Below, one piece after another: positions 42,397 through 49,586 of a stretch of DNA of 64,000 nucleotides (position 1 is its first letter; each line of letters starts with the position of its first letter). The translations under genes were made by a program, and so were the position numbers. The stretch lies in NCBI RefSeq assembly GCF_050410775.1, contig NZ_CP191229.1. One strand, written 5' to 3'. Below the pieces are notes generated by a model. That model worked only from the letters and a program-made list of their open reading frames with translations, was not told the DNA's origin and did no database searches. Source of the DNA: Erwinia sp050410775 (GTDB lineage Bacteria > Pseudomonadota > Gammaproteobacteria > Enterobacterales > Enterobacteriaceae).

Positions 42397-43391
42397 GCAG
42401 CAAAGAACTTTCCCTGAAGGGGACGCCTTCCGCGCGTCACCAGCTGTTTGAATTTCTCTATAAATGGGGGATGTTGCTGACGGTAGTGGCACTGATTGCT
42501 GCCTTCGGTCTGGCGTCTGACAGTTTCCTCGATCCCAACAATATCCTTAATATCCTGCGCTCTATCGCCATCGTCACGGTCATTGCCGTGGGCGTCTCGA
42601 TTTCGCTGACGGTGGGCGGGTTCGATCTCTCGGTAGGTTCGACGGCTTCGCTGGCTAATTCGCTGGTGATCTCACTGTTCGTCTGGTACGGCTTCGGCTC
42701 CACCCAGGCGATTGTGATTACGCTGCTGCTCTGCACGCTGGTCGGGCTTTTCAACGCTTTTCTAATCGTTATCCTGAAAATTCCCGACATGCTCGCGACA
42801 TTAGCCAGCTTGTTTGTGGTGCAGGGCGTAGCGATGACCTACAGCTACGGCGGCTCGATTACCCAAAATATGGTGCTGCCGGATGGAGATATGGCGGAAG
42901 GCACGATCCCGGCGGGTTTCTCCCTGCTGGGCCAGGTGCCGACCATCGTCATTATTATGCTGGTGGTCACGCTGGTGGCGCAGCTTGGGCTGTCGCTGAC
43001 CAAACATGGCCGCCGTATGTACGCCATCGGCGGCAACCCGGAGGCGGCCCGCCTCTCGGGTATCCGCACTAACCGCTATCGCGTGCTGGCCTATGTGCTC
43101 GCCTCTCTGCTGGCCGGGCTAGGCGGCATACTGCTCGCCTCCCGCATCGGCTCTTCCCAGGTTAACGCCGGCGGCGGCTACCTGATGGATGCCGTGGCGG
43201 CCGCCTGGATCGGGCTTTCGCTGGCCGGGGCGGGGAAGCCCAATGCGCTGGGCACGCTGCTGGGCGCGATCATTCTTGGGGTACTGCAAAACGGGTTGGT
43301 TATGCTCTCCGTTCCCTATTACGCCATGGATATCATCAAAGGCCTGGTACTGGCGCTGGCGCTGGCGATTACCTATATTCAGCGCCGGTAA
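42393..43391 (+). CDS. Sugar ABC transporter permease (RbsC type)
   Basis: Inner-membrane CUT2 permease, 332 residues with about nine to ten transmembrane helices. Family blocks are VGGFDLSVGSTASLANSLV (EAA-like region) and RRMYAIGGNPEAARLSGIRT. The GTG start 42393 overlaps the ATPase stop by 4 bp (GTGA), so the two are translationally coupled. The partner binding protein follows after 70 bp. Confidence 0.92.
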   Translation: MSSKELSLKGTPSARHQLFEFLYKWGMLLTVVALIAAFGLASDSFLDPNNILNILRSIAIVTVIAVGVSISLTVGGFDLSVGSTASLANSLVISLFVWYGFGSTQAIVITLLLCTLVGLFNAFLIVILKIPDMLATLASLFVVQGVAMTYSYGGSITQNMVLPDGDMAEGTIPAGFSLLGQVPTIVIIMLVVTLVAQLGLSLTKHGRRMYAIGGNPEAARLSGIRTNRYRVLAYVLASLLAGLGGILLASRIGSSQVNAGGGYLMDAVAAAWIGLSLAGAGKPNALGTLLGAIILGVLQNGLVMLSVPYYAMDIIKGLVLALALAITYIQRR

Positions 43392-43461
43392 GGCCCAGAC
43401 CAGAAAACCGCACAGACAACCGGCGCGAGCCGCTTACTACGTTGACAGGGTAACCATAATA

Positions 43462-44532
43462 ATGAAAAAACTGACACCATCGCTGCTGGCTATCAGCCTG
43501 CTCTTCGCCGTACCGGCCTTTGCTGACGCCGCTGCTGCCGTTCCGGCGGCTATCGCGGATCATGATGGCCCGGTACGCATCGCGGTGATCCGCAATCTGG
43601 GATCGGACGACAACACCACGCAGTTTGTGGCGGGCGCGATCCAGGAAGGCCGCAAGCTGGGCTTTAAGGTCAGCACCTTTCTGAGCAACGGCGACGATGC
43701 CCGCTTTCAGGATTTTGTGAGCCAGGCGATCAGCCAGAAATATGACGGAATTATCCTTTCACATGGCAAAGATCCCTACTCCACCGATCTGGTGAAACGC
43801 ATCGCCGCAGCGGGCATCAAGGTCGCCGTGTTTGATACGCCGGTGAATCAGTCTGTTGAAGGCGTTACCGTGACGGCGCAGGACGATGCTTCTCTGGCAC
43901 AGCTTTCTCTCGACCAGCTGCTGAAAGATACCAACGGCAAGGCGAATATCGTTAAGCTGTGGGTGGCCGGTTTCCCGGCGATGGAGCGCCGCCAGGTGGT
44001 GTATGAAAAGGTGCTGAAGGCTAACCCAGGCATTCATCAGCTGGAGTCGGTAGGGGCAGTCTCATCGGATGTGCAGGGCGATACGGCCAACAAAATTGGC
44101 GCGATCCTGGCGAAATACCCGAAAGGCAAAATTGATGCGATCTGGGCATCATGGGATGCCTTTGCGCAGGGCGCTTACAAAGCGTTGCAGGAAAATGGCC
44201 GTACCGAAATCAAGCTCTACAGCATCGACGTTTCCAACCAGGATTTGCAGCTGATGCACCAGCAAAACAGCCCATGGAAACAGACCGTGGCGGTGGACAG
44301 CAAGCTGATCGGCGCGATCAATATGCGTCTGGTCGCCAATAAAATTGGCGGGGAAGCCACGCCTGCCACCTATCAGTTTAAGGCTTCGGCGATCTCTCAG
44401 GCGCAGCTGGCGAGCCAGGCGGGCGCGGTCAACGTCGCCAGCCTGAATAAAATCATCCCCGGCTGGGGAGAGTCGCCCGACTTTGTCGCGCCATGGTTTG
44501 CCACGCTGCATGAGAAATATGCGAAAAAGTAA
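43462..44532 (+). CDS. Periplasmic sugar-binding protein of the ABC transporter
   Basis: Type I periplasmic binding protein (Peripla_BP_4/RbsB-like), 356 residues from ATG 43462. The signal peptide MKKLTPSLLAISLLFAVPA ends at an AFA-D site. The mature part has the two-lobe pattern: VRIAVIRNLGSDDNTTQFVA, then LSHGKDPYSTDLVKRIAAAG, then WASWDAFAQGAYKALQENG. The ligand is unknown; it is not close to RbsB, YtfQ or YphF as I recall them. It is last in the operon, as the binding protein often is not, which sets this cluster apart from rbs. Confidence 0.88.
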   Translation: MKKLTPSLLAISLLFAVPAFADAAAAVPAAIADHDGPVRIAVIRNLGSDDNTTQFVAGAIQEGRKLGFKVSTFLSNGDDARFQDFVSQAISQKYDGIILSHGKDPYSTDLVKRIAAAGIKVAVFDTPVNQSVEGVTVTAQDDASLAQLSLDQLLKDTNGKANIVKLWVAGFPAMERRQVVYEKVLKANPGIHQLESVGAVSSDVQGDTANKIGAILAKYPKGKIDAIWASWDAFAQGAYKALQENGRTEIKLYSIDVSNQDLQLMHQQNSPWKQTVAVDSKLIGAINMRLVANKIGGEATPATYQFKASAISQAQLASQAGAVNVASLNKIIPGWGESPDFVAPWFATLHEKYAKK

Positions 44533-44830
44533 CGGCACCTGAAAAAAGCTACGTTATAAAGCCCGCCAGCGCGCTGAGGAATCCCCATAAGTCAGCGCTA
44601 AAGTGTCAGAAACAGGGCTTACACTGCTATTTTTTTAACACTGGCTGCCATCCACCTGGCTGCATAGCCATGCATCCGGGTAAAATTTATCAGGTGCGTT
44701 TCCGATGTCTTTTCGGGTTTCAAGGTCGCTCTTTTACTCAGGAAACGCGCTGAGCGCGTTTTAGCGGGGCGCGCAACAGATGTTATGGTAAATATGAGTG
44801 GCACCCCGTCATAAAGAGAGGGCTAAAACC
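44533..44830. other. Junction region before the GNAT gene
   Basis: 298 bp without a gene. It holds a perfect hairpin AAACGCGCT / AGCGCGTTT (44743-44761) and the left copy of the direct repeat at 44779-44793. Base composition changes here from the GC-rich ABC operon to a less GC-rich island. Confidence 0.4.
44779..44793 (+). repeat. Direct repeat, left copy, flanking the GNAT gene
   Basis: GATGTTATGGTAAAT, identical to 45356-45370. Similarity continues for about 10 bp (ATGAGTGGCA here, ATGAGAGGCA there after a 4-nt insertion). Confidence 0.7.
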
Positions 44831-45283
44831 ATGATCGAGACGATGCGAATCGCAACGATTAGCGATGCCGGGGCCGTTACGGCACTTACAAGGATGGCTT
44901 ACACTAAGTGGGTACCTGTGATTGGTCGAGAACCTCTTCCAATGAAGGCAGATCACGCCGCGTTCATCCAGAAGAACAGAGTCGATCTTTTGTTTTCTGG
45001 CGCAGATTTGGCCGCGCTCGTCGAAACAATTCAGCGTAAGGACGATATCCTGATTGAAAACGTCGCCGTTGACCCGCGTTTCCAGAAGCGCGGATACGGA
45101 AGAAAGATGGTGGCCCATGTAGAGCGTCTGGCCGTTCAAGCCGGCTTAGATGTCGTCCGGCTTTATACGAACTCATTGTTTGAAGTAAATCTTCGCTTCT
45201 ACACATCATTGGGCTACAAAGTTGAACGCACTGAAGAACGAAACGGCGGCGTAGCAATCCATATGCTCAAGCGCGTACCCTAG
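44831..45283 (+). CDS. GNAT-family N-acetyltransferase
   Basis: Acetyl-CoA-dependent acetyltransferase, 150 residues from ATG 44831, which has GAGAGGG upstream. The acetyl-CoA binding loop is VDPRFQKRGYGRKMVAHVE (about 82-100), and the C-terminal RFYTSLGYKVERTEE is typical GNAT motif B. The substrate is unknown; small-molecule or toxin modification are both possible. It is bracketed by 15-bp direct repeats, and its base composition and isolation suggest it was gained as a discrete unit. Confidence 0.85.
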   Translation: MIETMRIATISDAGAVTALTRMAYTKWVPVIGREPLPMKADHAAFIQKNRVDLLFSGADLAALVETIQRKDDILIENVAVDPRFQKRGYGRKMVAHVERLAVQAGLDVVRLYTNSLFEVNLRFYTSLGYKVERTEERNGGVAIHMLKRVP

Positions 45284-45355
45284 CAGCACCTATCTCATGC
45301 CATCAGTCGACACGCATGTCTGGAACCGCAGCCCCAGACCACGGTTCGCTGCTCG

Positions 45356-45370
45356 GATGTTATGGTAAAT
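45356..45370 (+). repeat. Direct repeat, right copy, flanking the GNAT gene
   Basis: GATGTTATGGTAAAT, identical to 44779-44793, 577 bp apart. A short imperfect inverted repeat GAACCG / CGGTTC (45323-45347) lies just before it. Confidence 0.7.
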
Positions 45371-45408
45371 GTGCATGAGAGGCAGCCTCCGTAGAGGCCA
45401 CCATGGGC

Positions 45409-45573
45409 TCAACTGATTCCTTTAAACTTGTCAACAATCAGGCTGGAAGACAGGGTCGCCGTACTAATCAGTGAAAGCAGGGTCATAAACGTATGCTGAG
45501 TTGCGAAGGTTTCATATGCTCCTAATATGGCGATGCCCGCAGCCATTACCACCGGTATAAGGAATTTTTTCAT
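45409..45573 (-). CDS. Tiny membrane protein, unrecognised
   Basis: 54-residue peptide starting MKKFLIPVVMAAGIAILGAY, with two hydrophobic stretches (about 4-19 and 28-46) and a Lys-rich end. ATG 45573 has CGGAG at good spacing; the frame stays open further upstream to 45663 but without coding features. It sits between the GNAT gene and the yefM/yoeB pair. It could be a membrane peptide toxin or a spanin-like remnant; I do not assign a function. Confidence 0.45.
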   Translation of the reverse strand: MKKFLIPVVMAAGIAILGAYETFATQHTFMTLLSLISTATLSSSLIVDKFKGIS

Positions 45574-45752
45574 TGGGAATTCTCCGTTTTGTTTAACCGT
45601 AGCCTGTGCAGCGGTTAGAACAAGATTACAGATACATAACCAGGGGTCGAAATTTGAGATCAACTACATCGCGGGGCTGGTTTATGAGGAATCCCACATG
45701 CGGCAGGTTCTGGACAGTTCTTTCCTGCTGGTCTGGTTCATTGGGGGTATAT

Positions 45753-46004
45753 ATGAGAGCTGTAAGTTACAGTGAAGCAAGGCAAAATCTGTCTGCAACA
45801 ATGCGCCAGACGGTTGAGGAGAGAGCGCCTGTTCTGATTACCCGTCAGAACGGCGAATCATGTGTGTTGATGTCGCTTGAGGAATATAATTCACTCGAAG
45901 AAACTGCTTATCTTATGCGATCTCCGAAAAATGCGCGCAGGCTGATGGATTCCGTAGAAAGCCTGAAAGGCGGTAACGGTGTTGAAAGGGACATCATTGA
46001 GTGA
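45753..46004 (+). CDS. YefM/Phd-family antitoxin
   Basis: 83-residue antitoxin of the Phd/YefM family: N-terminal DNA-binding domain MRAVSYSEARQNLSATMRQT, then ITRQNGESCVLMSLEEYNSL, and a disordered toxin-binding tail. It represses its own operon and inhibits the YoeB toxin encoded by the overlapping downstream gene. The start ATG 45753 follows a GGGGG ribosome binding site; the frame is open further upstream but without family similarity. Confidence 0.93.
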   Translation: MRAVSYSEARQNLSATMRQTVEERAPVLITRQNGESCVLMSLEEYNSLEETAYLMRSPKNARRLMDSVESLKGGNGVERDIIE

Positions 46005-46254
46005 AACCGCATGGTCCGCTGAAGCATGGGAAGATTATCTTCACTGGCAGGAAACGGACAAGAGCATGGTAAAGAAGATAAATGAGCTCATTAAGGATGC
46101 CATCAGGACACCTTTTGAAAGTAAAGGTAAACCTGAACCTCTGAAGCATAGCTTAGCGGGTTTCTGGTCACGTAGGATCATCTCTGAATACAGGCTTGTC
46201 TACGCCGTCAGCGATGATGCTTTACTGATAGCCTCCGGTCGCTATCACTACTGA
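45997..46254 (+). CDS. yoeB: YoeB/Txe-family mRNA interferase toxin
   Basis: RelE-fold, ribosome-dependent endoribonuclease. 85 residues from TTG 45997 (84 in E. coli YoeB), colinear with it: AWEDYLHWQETDKSMVKKIN, then FESKGKPEPLKHSLAGFWSR, ending in the catalytic tail ASGRYHY. An alternative GTG at 45979 adds six residues. Either start overlaps the antitoxin gene, so translation is coupled. Catalytic Glu, Arg, His and Tyr equivalents are all present, so the toxin should be active. A terminator follows. Confidence 0.92.
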   Translation: MSETAWSAEAWEDYLHWQETDKSMVKKINELIKDAIRTPFESKGKPEPLKHSLAGFWSRRIISEYRLVYAVSDDALLIASGRYHY

Positions 46255-46262
46255 CCATATCT

Positions 46263-46287
46263 GAAAGCCGCTTATTAGCGGCTTTTT
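46263..46287 (+). terminator. Terminator after yoeB
   Basis: Stem AAGCCGC / GCGGCTT with a 6-nt loop and a T run, just after the toxin stop. Confidence 0.8.
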
Positions 46288-46349
46288 CACGTCCGCCGCA
46301 GTGATAAATACGGCGCGACTGATGAGGGCCAATGGAAGCTCCGCATTAT

Positions 46350-46508
46350 TCAGATGGCCCTGATTACCCCCAGTGCAATGGGATACAACAGGTACAGAAA
46401 GATGGCGATCTGCAGCCCTTTGATCAGCCTGCGGGTATGACGCCAGAGGTGACGTTCCTTTTCATTTGCTTCTTGAATAGCCTTCTGTACGTGCTCCTGA
46501 GCTGGCAT
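46350..46508 (-). CDS. Short membrane protein downstream of the effector immunity gene
   Basis: 52 residues from ATG 46508, which has AAGGA 7 nt upstream; an in-frame ATG at 46547 lacks a ribosome binding site. A charged helix (MPAQEHVQKAIQEANEKERH) is followed by one transmembrane segment (about 32-50). It is the fourth gene of the minus-strand hcp/effector/immunity group, 140 bp after the immunity gene. It could be an accessory immunity factor, but I recognise no family. Confidence 0.5.
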   Translation of the reverse strand: MPAQEHVQKAIQEANEKERHLWRHTRRLIKGLQIAIFLYLLYPIALGVIRAI

Positions 46509-46648
46509 AGCGTCATCCTTAATGTAGGGGTTACCTGATTTCAACATAACGAAAAATGGTTTGCATCAAGTGCATCCCCCGAGATGTCATGTTTAATCCG
46601 GATAGCCAACAGACACAAATGGAAAAAGCCCAGCAGGGCTTTTGTAGG

Positions 46649-47116
46649 TTACTGCTTTGGTGTTTTAACCGCTTCTTGCCTGATTTCATCAATCGTGTCA
46701 CGCATGTTATTCAGGCATTCCGCTGCCGGTTTCCCAGCTTGTTCAAGTGCCGGTTCAGCCTTGACGAAATACGCTTCAACTTGTGTCTTTGTAGCGTTCG
46801 TCATTAGTGGGATGCTGCATATCAGTAATGTGCCAAAGCGTTGCTGTAGGCGGTTTGTACTCGTCTTAAACTGATTTGTGACATCAAGCACAGCTACTGG
46901 CTCTTTAATCAATGCCATACTGATAGCGGTCGTCAGTTGTTCCGCGCGATCGTCATCCAGGCTGTCACCAATGCTTTTAATCTTCTCTGGTAATGCCTGA
47001 ATTGTCGTAGGATCAGCGCCGGCTACTAGCCTGATGTAAGCATCCCAGTCGCTATCTGAGGCCATACAGGAGGCCGACAGAATGCAAGTCGCAAGAACGA
47101 TACCACACCGAATCAT
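46649..47116 (-). CDS. Probable periplasmic immunity protein of the Tlde1-like effector
   Basis: 155 residues with an N-terminal signal peptide (MIRCGIVLATCILSASCMAS) and an alpha-helical mature part rich in Ala, Glu and Gln. Two Cys in the mature chain (CSIPLM and AAECLNN) could form a disulfide. It overlaps the effector gene by 4 bp, the tight coupling typical of effector-immunity pairs. Periplasmic export fits protection against a cell-wall enzyme. No named family is recognised; the role is inferred from context. Confidence 0.7.
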   Translation of the reverse strand: MIRCGIVLATCILSASCMASDSDWDAYIRLVAGADPTTIQALPEKIKSIGDSLDDDRAEQLTTAISMALIKEPVAVLDVTNQFKTSTNRLQQRFGTLLICSIPLMTNATKTQVEAYFVKAEPALEQAGKPAAECLNNMRDTIDEIRQEAVKTPKQ

Positions 47117-47475
47117 CTTACTACCTCTAGCGTGTTGTCACTGGAATGAATGATTTTACCGCGCACTACTGGCCCCATGATTATGCAGCCCTCAGAGGCG
47201 AATCCAGGTACCTTCGGCGGCTTCCTCTCGCCATGGATACGAAAGAGAGAGCGCCCAAAACTCTCGCCAGAGGTTTGAGTAAGGGTGATCGTCATTGGCC
47301 CCTTTGAGTTGGTATAGCCACCAATATGATACGTTCCCCGTGGAATTGGCCCCATGCTTTTAACGTGTTGGCGGTCGGGGTTATTCTTATTGGTCAGGTT
47401 GCCGGAGTAACCCGTGCCGATCAGCTTGCCCTTATGCCAGAGTTCGCCGGTGCTTTGGTAATAAATCCATGCCAT
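47113..47475 (-). CDS. Tlde1-type L,D-transpeptidase effector (DUF2778)
   Basis: 120-residue protein of the DUF2778/Tlde1 family, type VI effectors that attack periplasmic peptidoglycan. Family features are YYQSTGELW and GTGYSGN near the N-terminus, MGPIPRGTYHIGG, and the active-site pair His81 in FRIHGER and Cys97 in ASEGCIIMG. Salmonella Tlde1 uses the equivalent His and Cys. It has no signal peptide, so delivery must be by the secretion system. It lies 11 bp after hcp and overlaps its immunity gene by 4 bp. No vgrG, tss or clpV gene is in the window. Confidence 0.85.
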   Translation of the reverse strand: MAWIYYQSTGELWHKGKLIGTGYSGNLTNKNNPDRQHVKSMGPIPRGTYHIGGYTNSKGPMTITLTQTSGESFGRSLFRIHGERKPPKVPGFASEGCIIMGPVVRGKIIHSSDNTLEVVR

Positions 47476-47486
47476 GTGAGATCTCC

Positions 47487-47978
47487 TTATGCAGTACTGC
47501 TCTCGTTCCAGCTATCATAATGAACAATATTCCCATCCAGATATTTCCAGATGATTTTTTCATACGACATTTCGATCAATTCTTTGTGATCGTAATGTGC
47601 ATAATCCATATCTTTCACATCCTCCATCCACGGTACGACAGAGGTAATTCGGGCATTTTCCAGAAAAATATTAAAATATTCTTCTTCCTGTCCTGCGTGA
47701 TTAATGCGATAGAATTTTAATTCGGCTGATTTTAATTGTTTTCCCGCACAGGAAAATTGGTAAAGGTAAGGACTTGAGGGATCCACAGCTTTTGTGAATA
47801 TAAATGGCACATGTTCACGGGTAGCTTTTATCTTGCCAGAGAGATTGTCTGTTGGGAGTGATACGCAGTGAGCCAGCGCGGTTACTTCTATGCTTCCTTC
47901 ACGTCCGTGTATATCTACTGCACCCTTTATAAGGTTTCCGGCATCGTCGGTAAGCCAGAGATAAACAGGTATAGCCAT
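47487..47978 (-). CDS. hcp: Hcp-family type VI secretion tube protein (orphan)
   Basis: 163-residue Hcp (Hcp1/DUF796 family). It starts MAIPVYLWLTDDAGNLIKGA, with PFIFTKAVDPSSPYLYQFSC in the middle and EYFNIFLENARITSVVPWM, ending DSWNESSTA. Hcp hexamers stack into the tube fired by the type VI secretion system and can carry small effectors in their lumen. It is the first gene of the hcp-effector-immunity group, suggesting it is the dedicated carrier. The core T6SS must be encoded elsewhere. A broken relative lies at 29910-30287. Confidence 0.9.
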   Translation of the reverse strand: MAIPVYLWLTDDAGNLIKGAVDIHGREGSIEVTALAHCVSLPTDNLSGKIKATREHVPFIFTKAVDPSSPYLYQFSCAGKQLKSAELKFYRINHAGQEEEYFNIFLENARITSVVPWMEDVKDMDYAHYDHKELIEMSYEKIIWKYLDGNIVHYDSWNESSTA

Positions 47979-48524
47979 TACCTAACCCCTCTTAATTCCT
48001 TTCCTGAAGTGTGGATATTATGGCTGTGATGATGAAAAATCAACCACTCAGGCAAAAGGGTACCTGATGCCTCGTAGTGGGTACACCGCGGAGGCAGATC
48101 GACCAGCGTCATGCCGTTCTGTTTGGGTTCTGATGGTGTGGAATGTTGGGTTCTGATGCTCAGTCGAACGAACAGGCGCCTGAGTTCGGCGTATAGGGGA
48201 AACGCTGTAGCCTGTGGCATCTGCTGTTTCCCGGATGCTCAGTTTTTTAACCTGGCGGTAGAACCTCCATTAATCATCTCGCCAGAATCTGGCAGAATAG
48301 GGTGCTGGTTTATTAGCGCTGATTTATGGGGATACCTCAGCGACAGCGCGGACTTCATCGTTTTGACTGTGGGCTGGCGCAAAAGCCGCGCAGTAGGGGA
48401 TCTTGTGAGAAGGTCTTAACGTGAAGAGAGGCGGGAAAGCGAAAGATGCCTCAGTTTCCGGCTGGCGGAAAATAAAGCCGCGCAAGGGTGCGAAACCCGT
48501 ACCCTTGCGCAGAAGAACGGCGCG
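47979..48524. other. Gene-free region upstream of hcp
   Basis: 546 bp. No ORF resembles a known family; the open frames at 47978-48220 and 48111-48419 have odd composition and no family match. GTTCTGATG occurs twice near 48121-48160. The far end holds the yibL terminator hairpin. It probably carries the hcp promoter and degraded DNA. Confidence 0.4.
48480..48510 (-). terminator. Terminator hairpin downstream of yibL
   Basis: Perfect 10-bp stem GCGCAAGGGT / ACCCTTGCGC with an 11-nt loop, 15 bp beyond the yibL stop. On the minus strand it is followed by GGCTTTATTTT. Confidence 0.7.
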
Positions 48525-48887
48525 TTAAAATGCCGTTTTTGCGAAGCCGGTCATTTCGCTCAGGCCCATTTCGCGGCCCAGCGCGGTCATCGGGTGCACC
48601 ACTACAATACCGCGCACGCTTTTTTTCAGCGCGCCCAGATTAGCCTGCTCTTTTTTGGTGATGGCGCGGCTGAACGGCAGCTGCTTCAGCTTCTGCGCTT
48701 CTTTGCTCAGCTTCTCTTCGCGTACGCCGCGCAGGCGTTCGATCTCAGCAATGAGCTTGTCTTTCTCTTTCAGCAGTTCGCCGAGCTTTTCCGCGTCGCC
48801 GGATTCCAGCAGCAGCGGCTCTTTGTGCGTCAGGGCATCCAGTTTATCGCTGAGGGTTCTGATTTCTGCCTGGACTTGTTCTTTCAT
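48525..48887 (-). CDS. yibL: Ribosome-associated protein YibL
   Basis: 120 residues, the same length as E. coli YibL. An N-terminal coiled-coil (about 1-60) is followed by the conserved C-terminal block ITKKEQANLGALKKSVRGIV, then VVHPMTALGREMGLSEMTGF. YibL co-purifies with ribosomes in E. coli; its role is not settled. It follows mtlR at 72 bp on the same strand, as in E. coli. Confidence 0.94.
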   Translation of the reverse strand: MKEQVQAEIRTLSDKLDALTHKEPLLLESGDAEKLGELLKEKDKLIAEIERLRGVREEKLSKEAQKLKQLPFSRAITKKEQANLGALKKSVRGIVVVHPMTALGREMGLSEMTGFAKTAF

Positions 48888-48959
48888 AGATAATAACCGT
48901 GAAGTGATTCATTGCCGCAAGGATACACGAAAGCGACGTGAAGAGGGAAAGGGCATTGG

Positions 48960-49586
48960 CTACTTTTTGAAAGCCTGCTTGAGGCTGATGCGGGAAATCA
49001 GCTCGGTCAGTGAAAGCACCATGGTCGATCGCACCACCTGCTGATAACGCTGCTGGAGCATGGCGCGCAGTTCGGCATCCTCAACGGAAAGGTCGGGAAG
49101 CGGCGGCAGGGCAGCGACGCAGTGCAGCTCGCCAAACGGCCCCAGCAGCGCATCGTCGGTAAAGCGGTATTCGGTGCCGTCGTCGTTCAGCGCCTCGCGC
49201 AGTGCCATCAGGAGTTCGGCGTCCTCATACTCATTCCGGCTGATGACGCCCAGCCCGTATATCAGCTTCAGCCGCACCGAGAGTTCACCCAGCGGACCGT
49301 CGCCCAGCAGCAGAGGCTCCACCGCATACTTCACGGCATAGTCATCCTTGCGAAACACCTGGATCACCAGCATATTGACCGCTTCGCTCAGCAGCTCGAC
49401 CGCCGCGATCAGGAAGCTTCTGACCGTACGACCGGCATTCAGGCGCTCCAGCACCCGATTCTCAAAAGCCTGTGGTTTTTCCATGAGAGCCTGCATATCA
49501 TTCTTTGCCAGACGGCACGCCGCCTTTATGGGCACGGCGTTGCCGTGCCCTGTCCGCTCATCCGTTGACGTCGGAAGCGGCTGCAT
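48960..49586 (-). CDS. mtlR: Mannitol operon repressor MtlR
   Basis: Represses mtlADR without a classical HTH. 208 residues, slightly longer than E. coli (195) because of a non-conserved N-terminal stretch. The conserved part starts at AFENRVLERLNAGRTVRSFL and includes FRKDDYAVKYAVEPLLLGDG. The ATG at 49586 overlaps the mtlD stop as TAATG, so its translation is coupled to mtlD; an internal ATG near 49495 is the other candidate start. Confidence 0.94.
   Translation of the reverse strand: MQPLPTSTDERTGHGNAVPIKAACRLAKNDMQALMEKPQAFENRVLERLNAGRTVRSFLIAAVELLSEAVNMLVIQVFRKDDYAVKYAVEPLLLGDGPLGELSVRLKLIYGLGVISRNEYEDAELLMALREALNDDGTEYRFTDDALLGPFGELHCVAALPPLPDLSVEDAELRAMLQQRYQQVVRSTMVLSLTELISRISLKQAFKK

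Noticed and set aside
44779..45370. GNAT gene as an integron gene cassette
   Set aside because: The repeat contains GTTATGG, similar to an attC core, but no inverse core ending in AAC, no paired arms and no integrase were found.
47978..48419. Two overlapping ORFs upstream of hcp
   Set aside because: Odd composition, no ribosome binding site and no recognisable domain.
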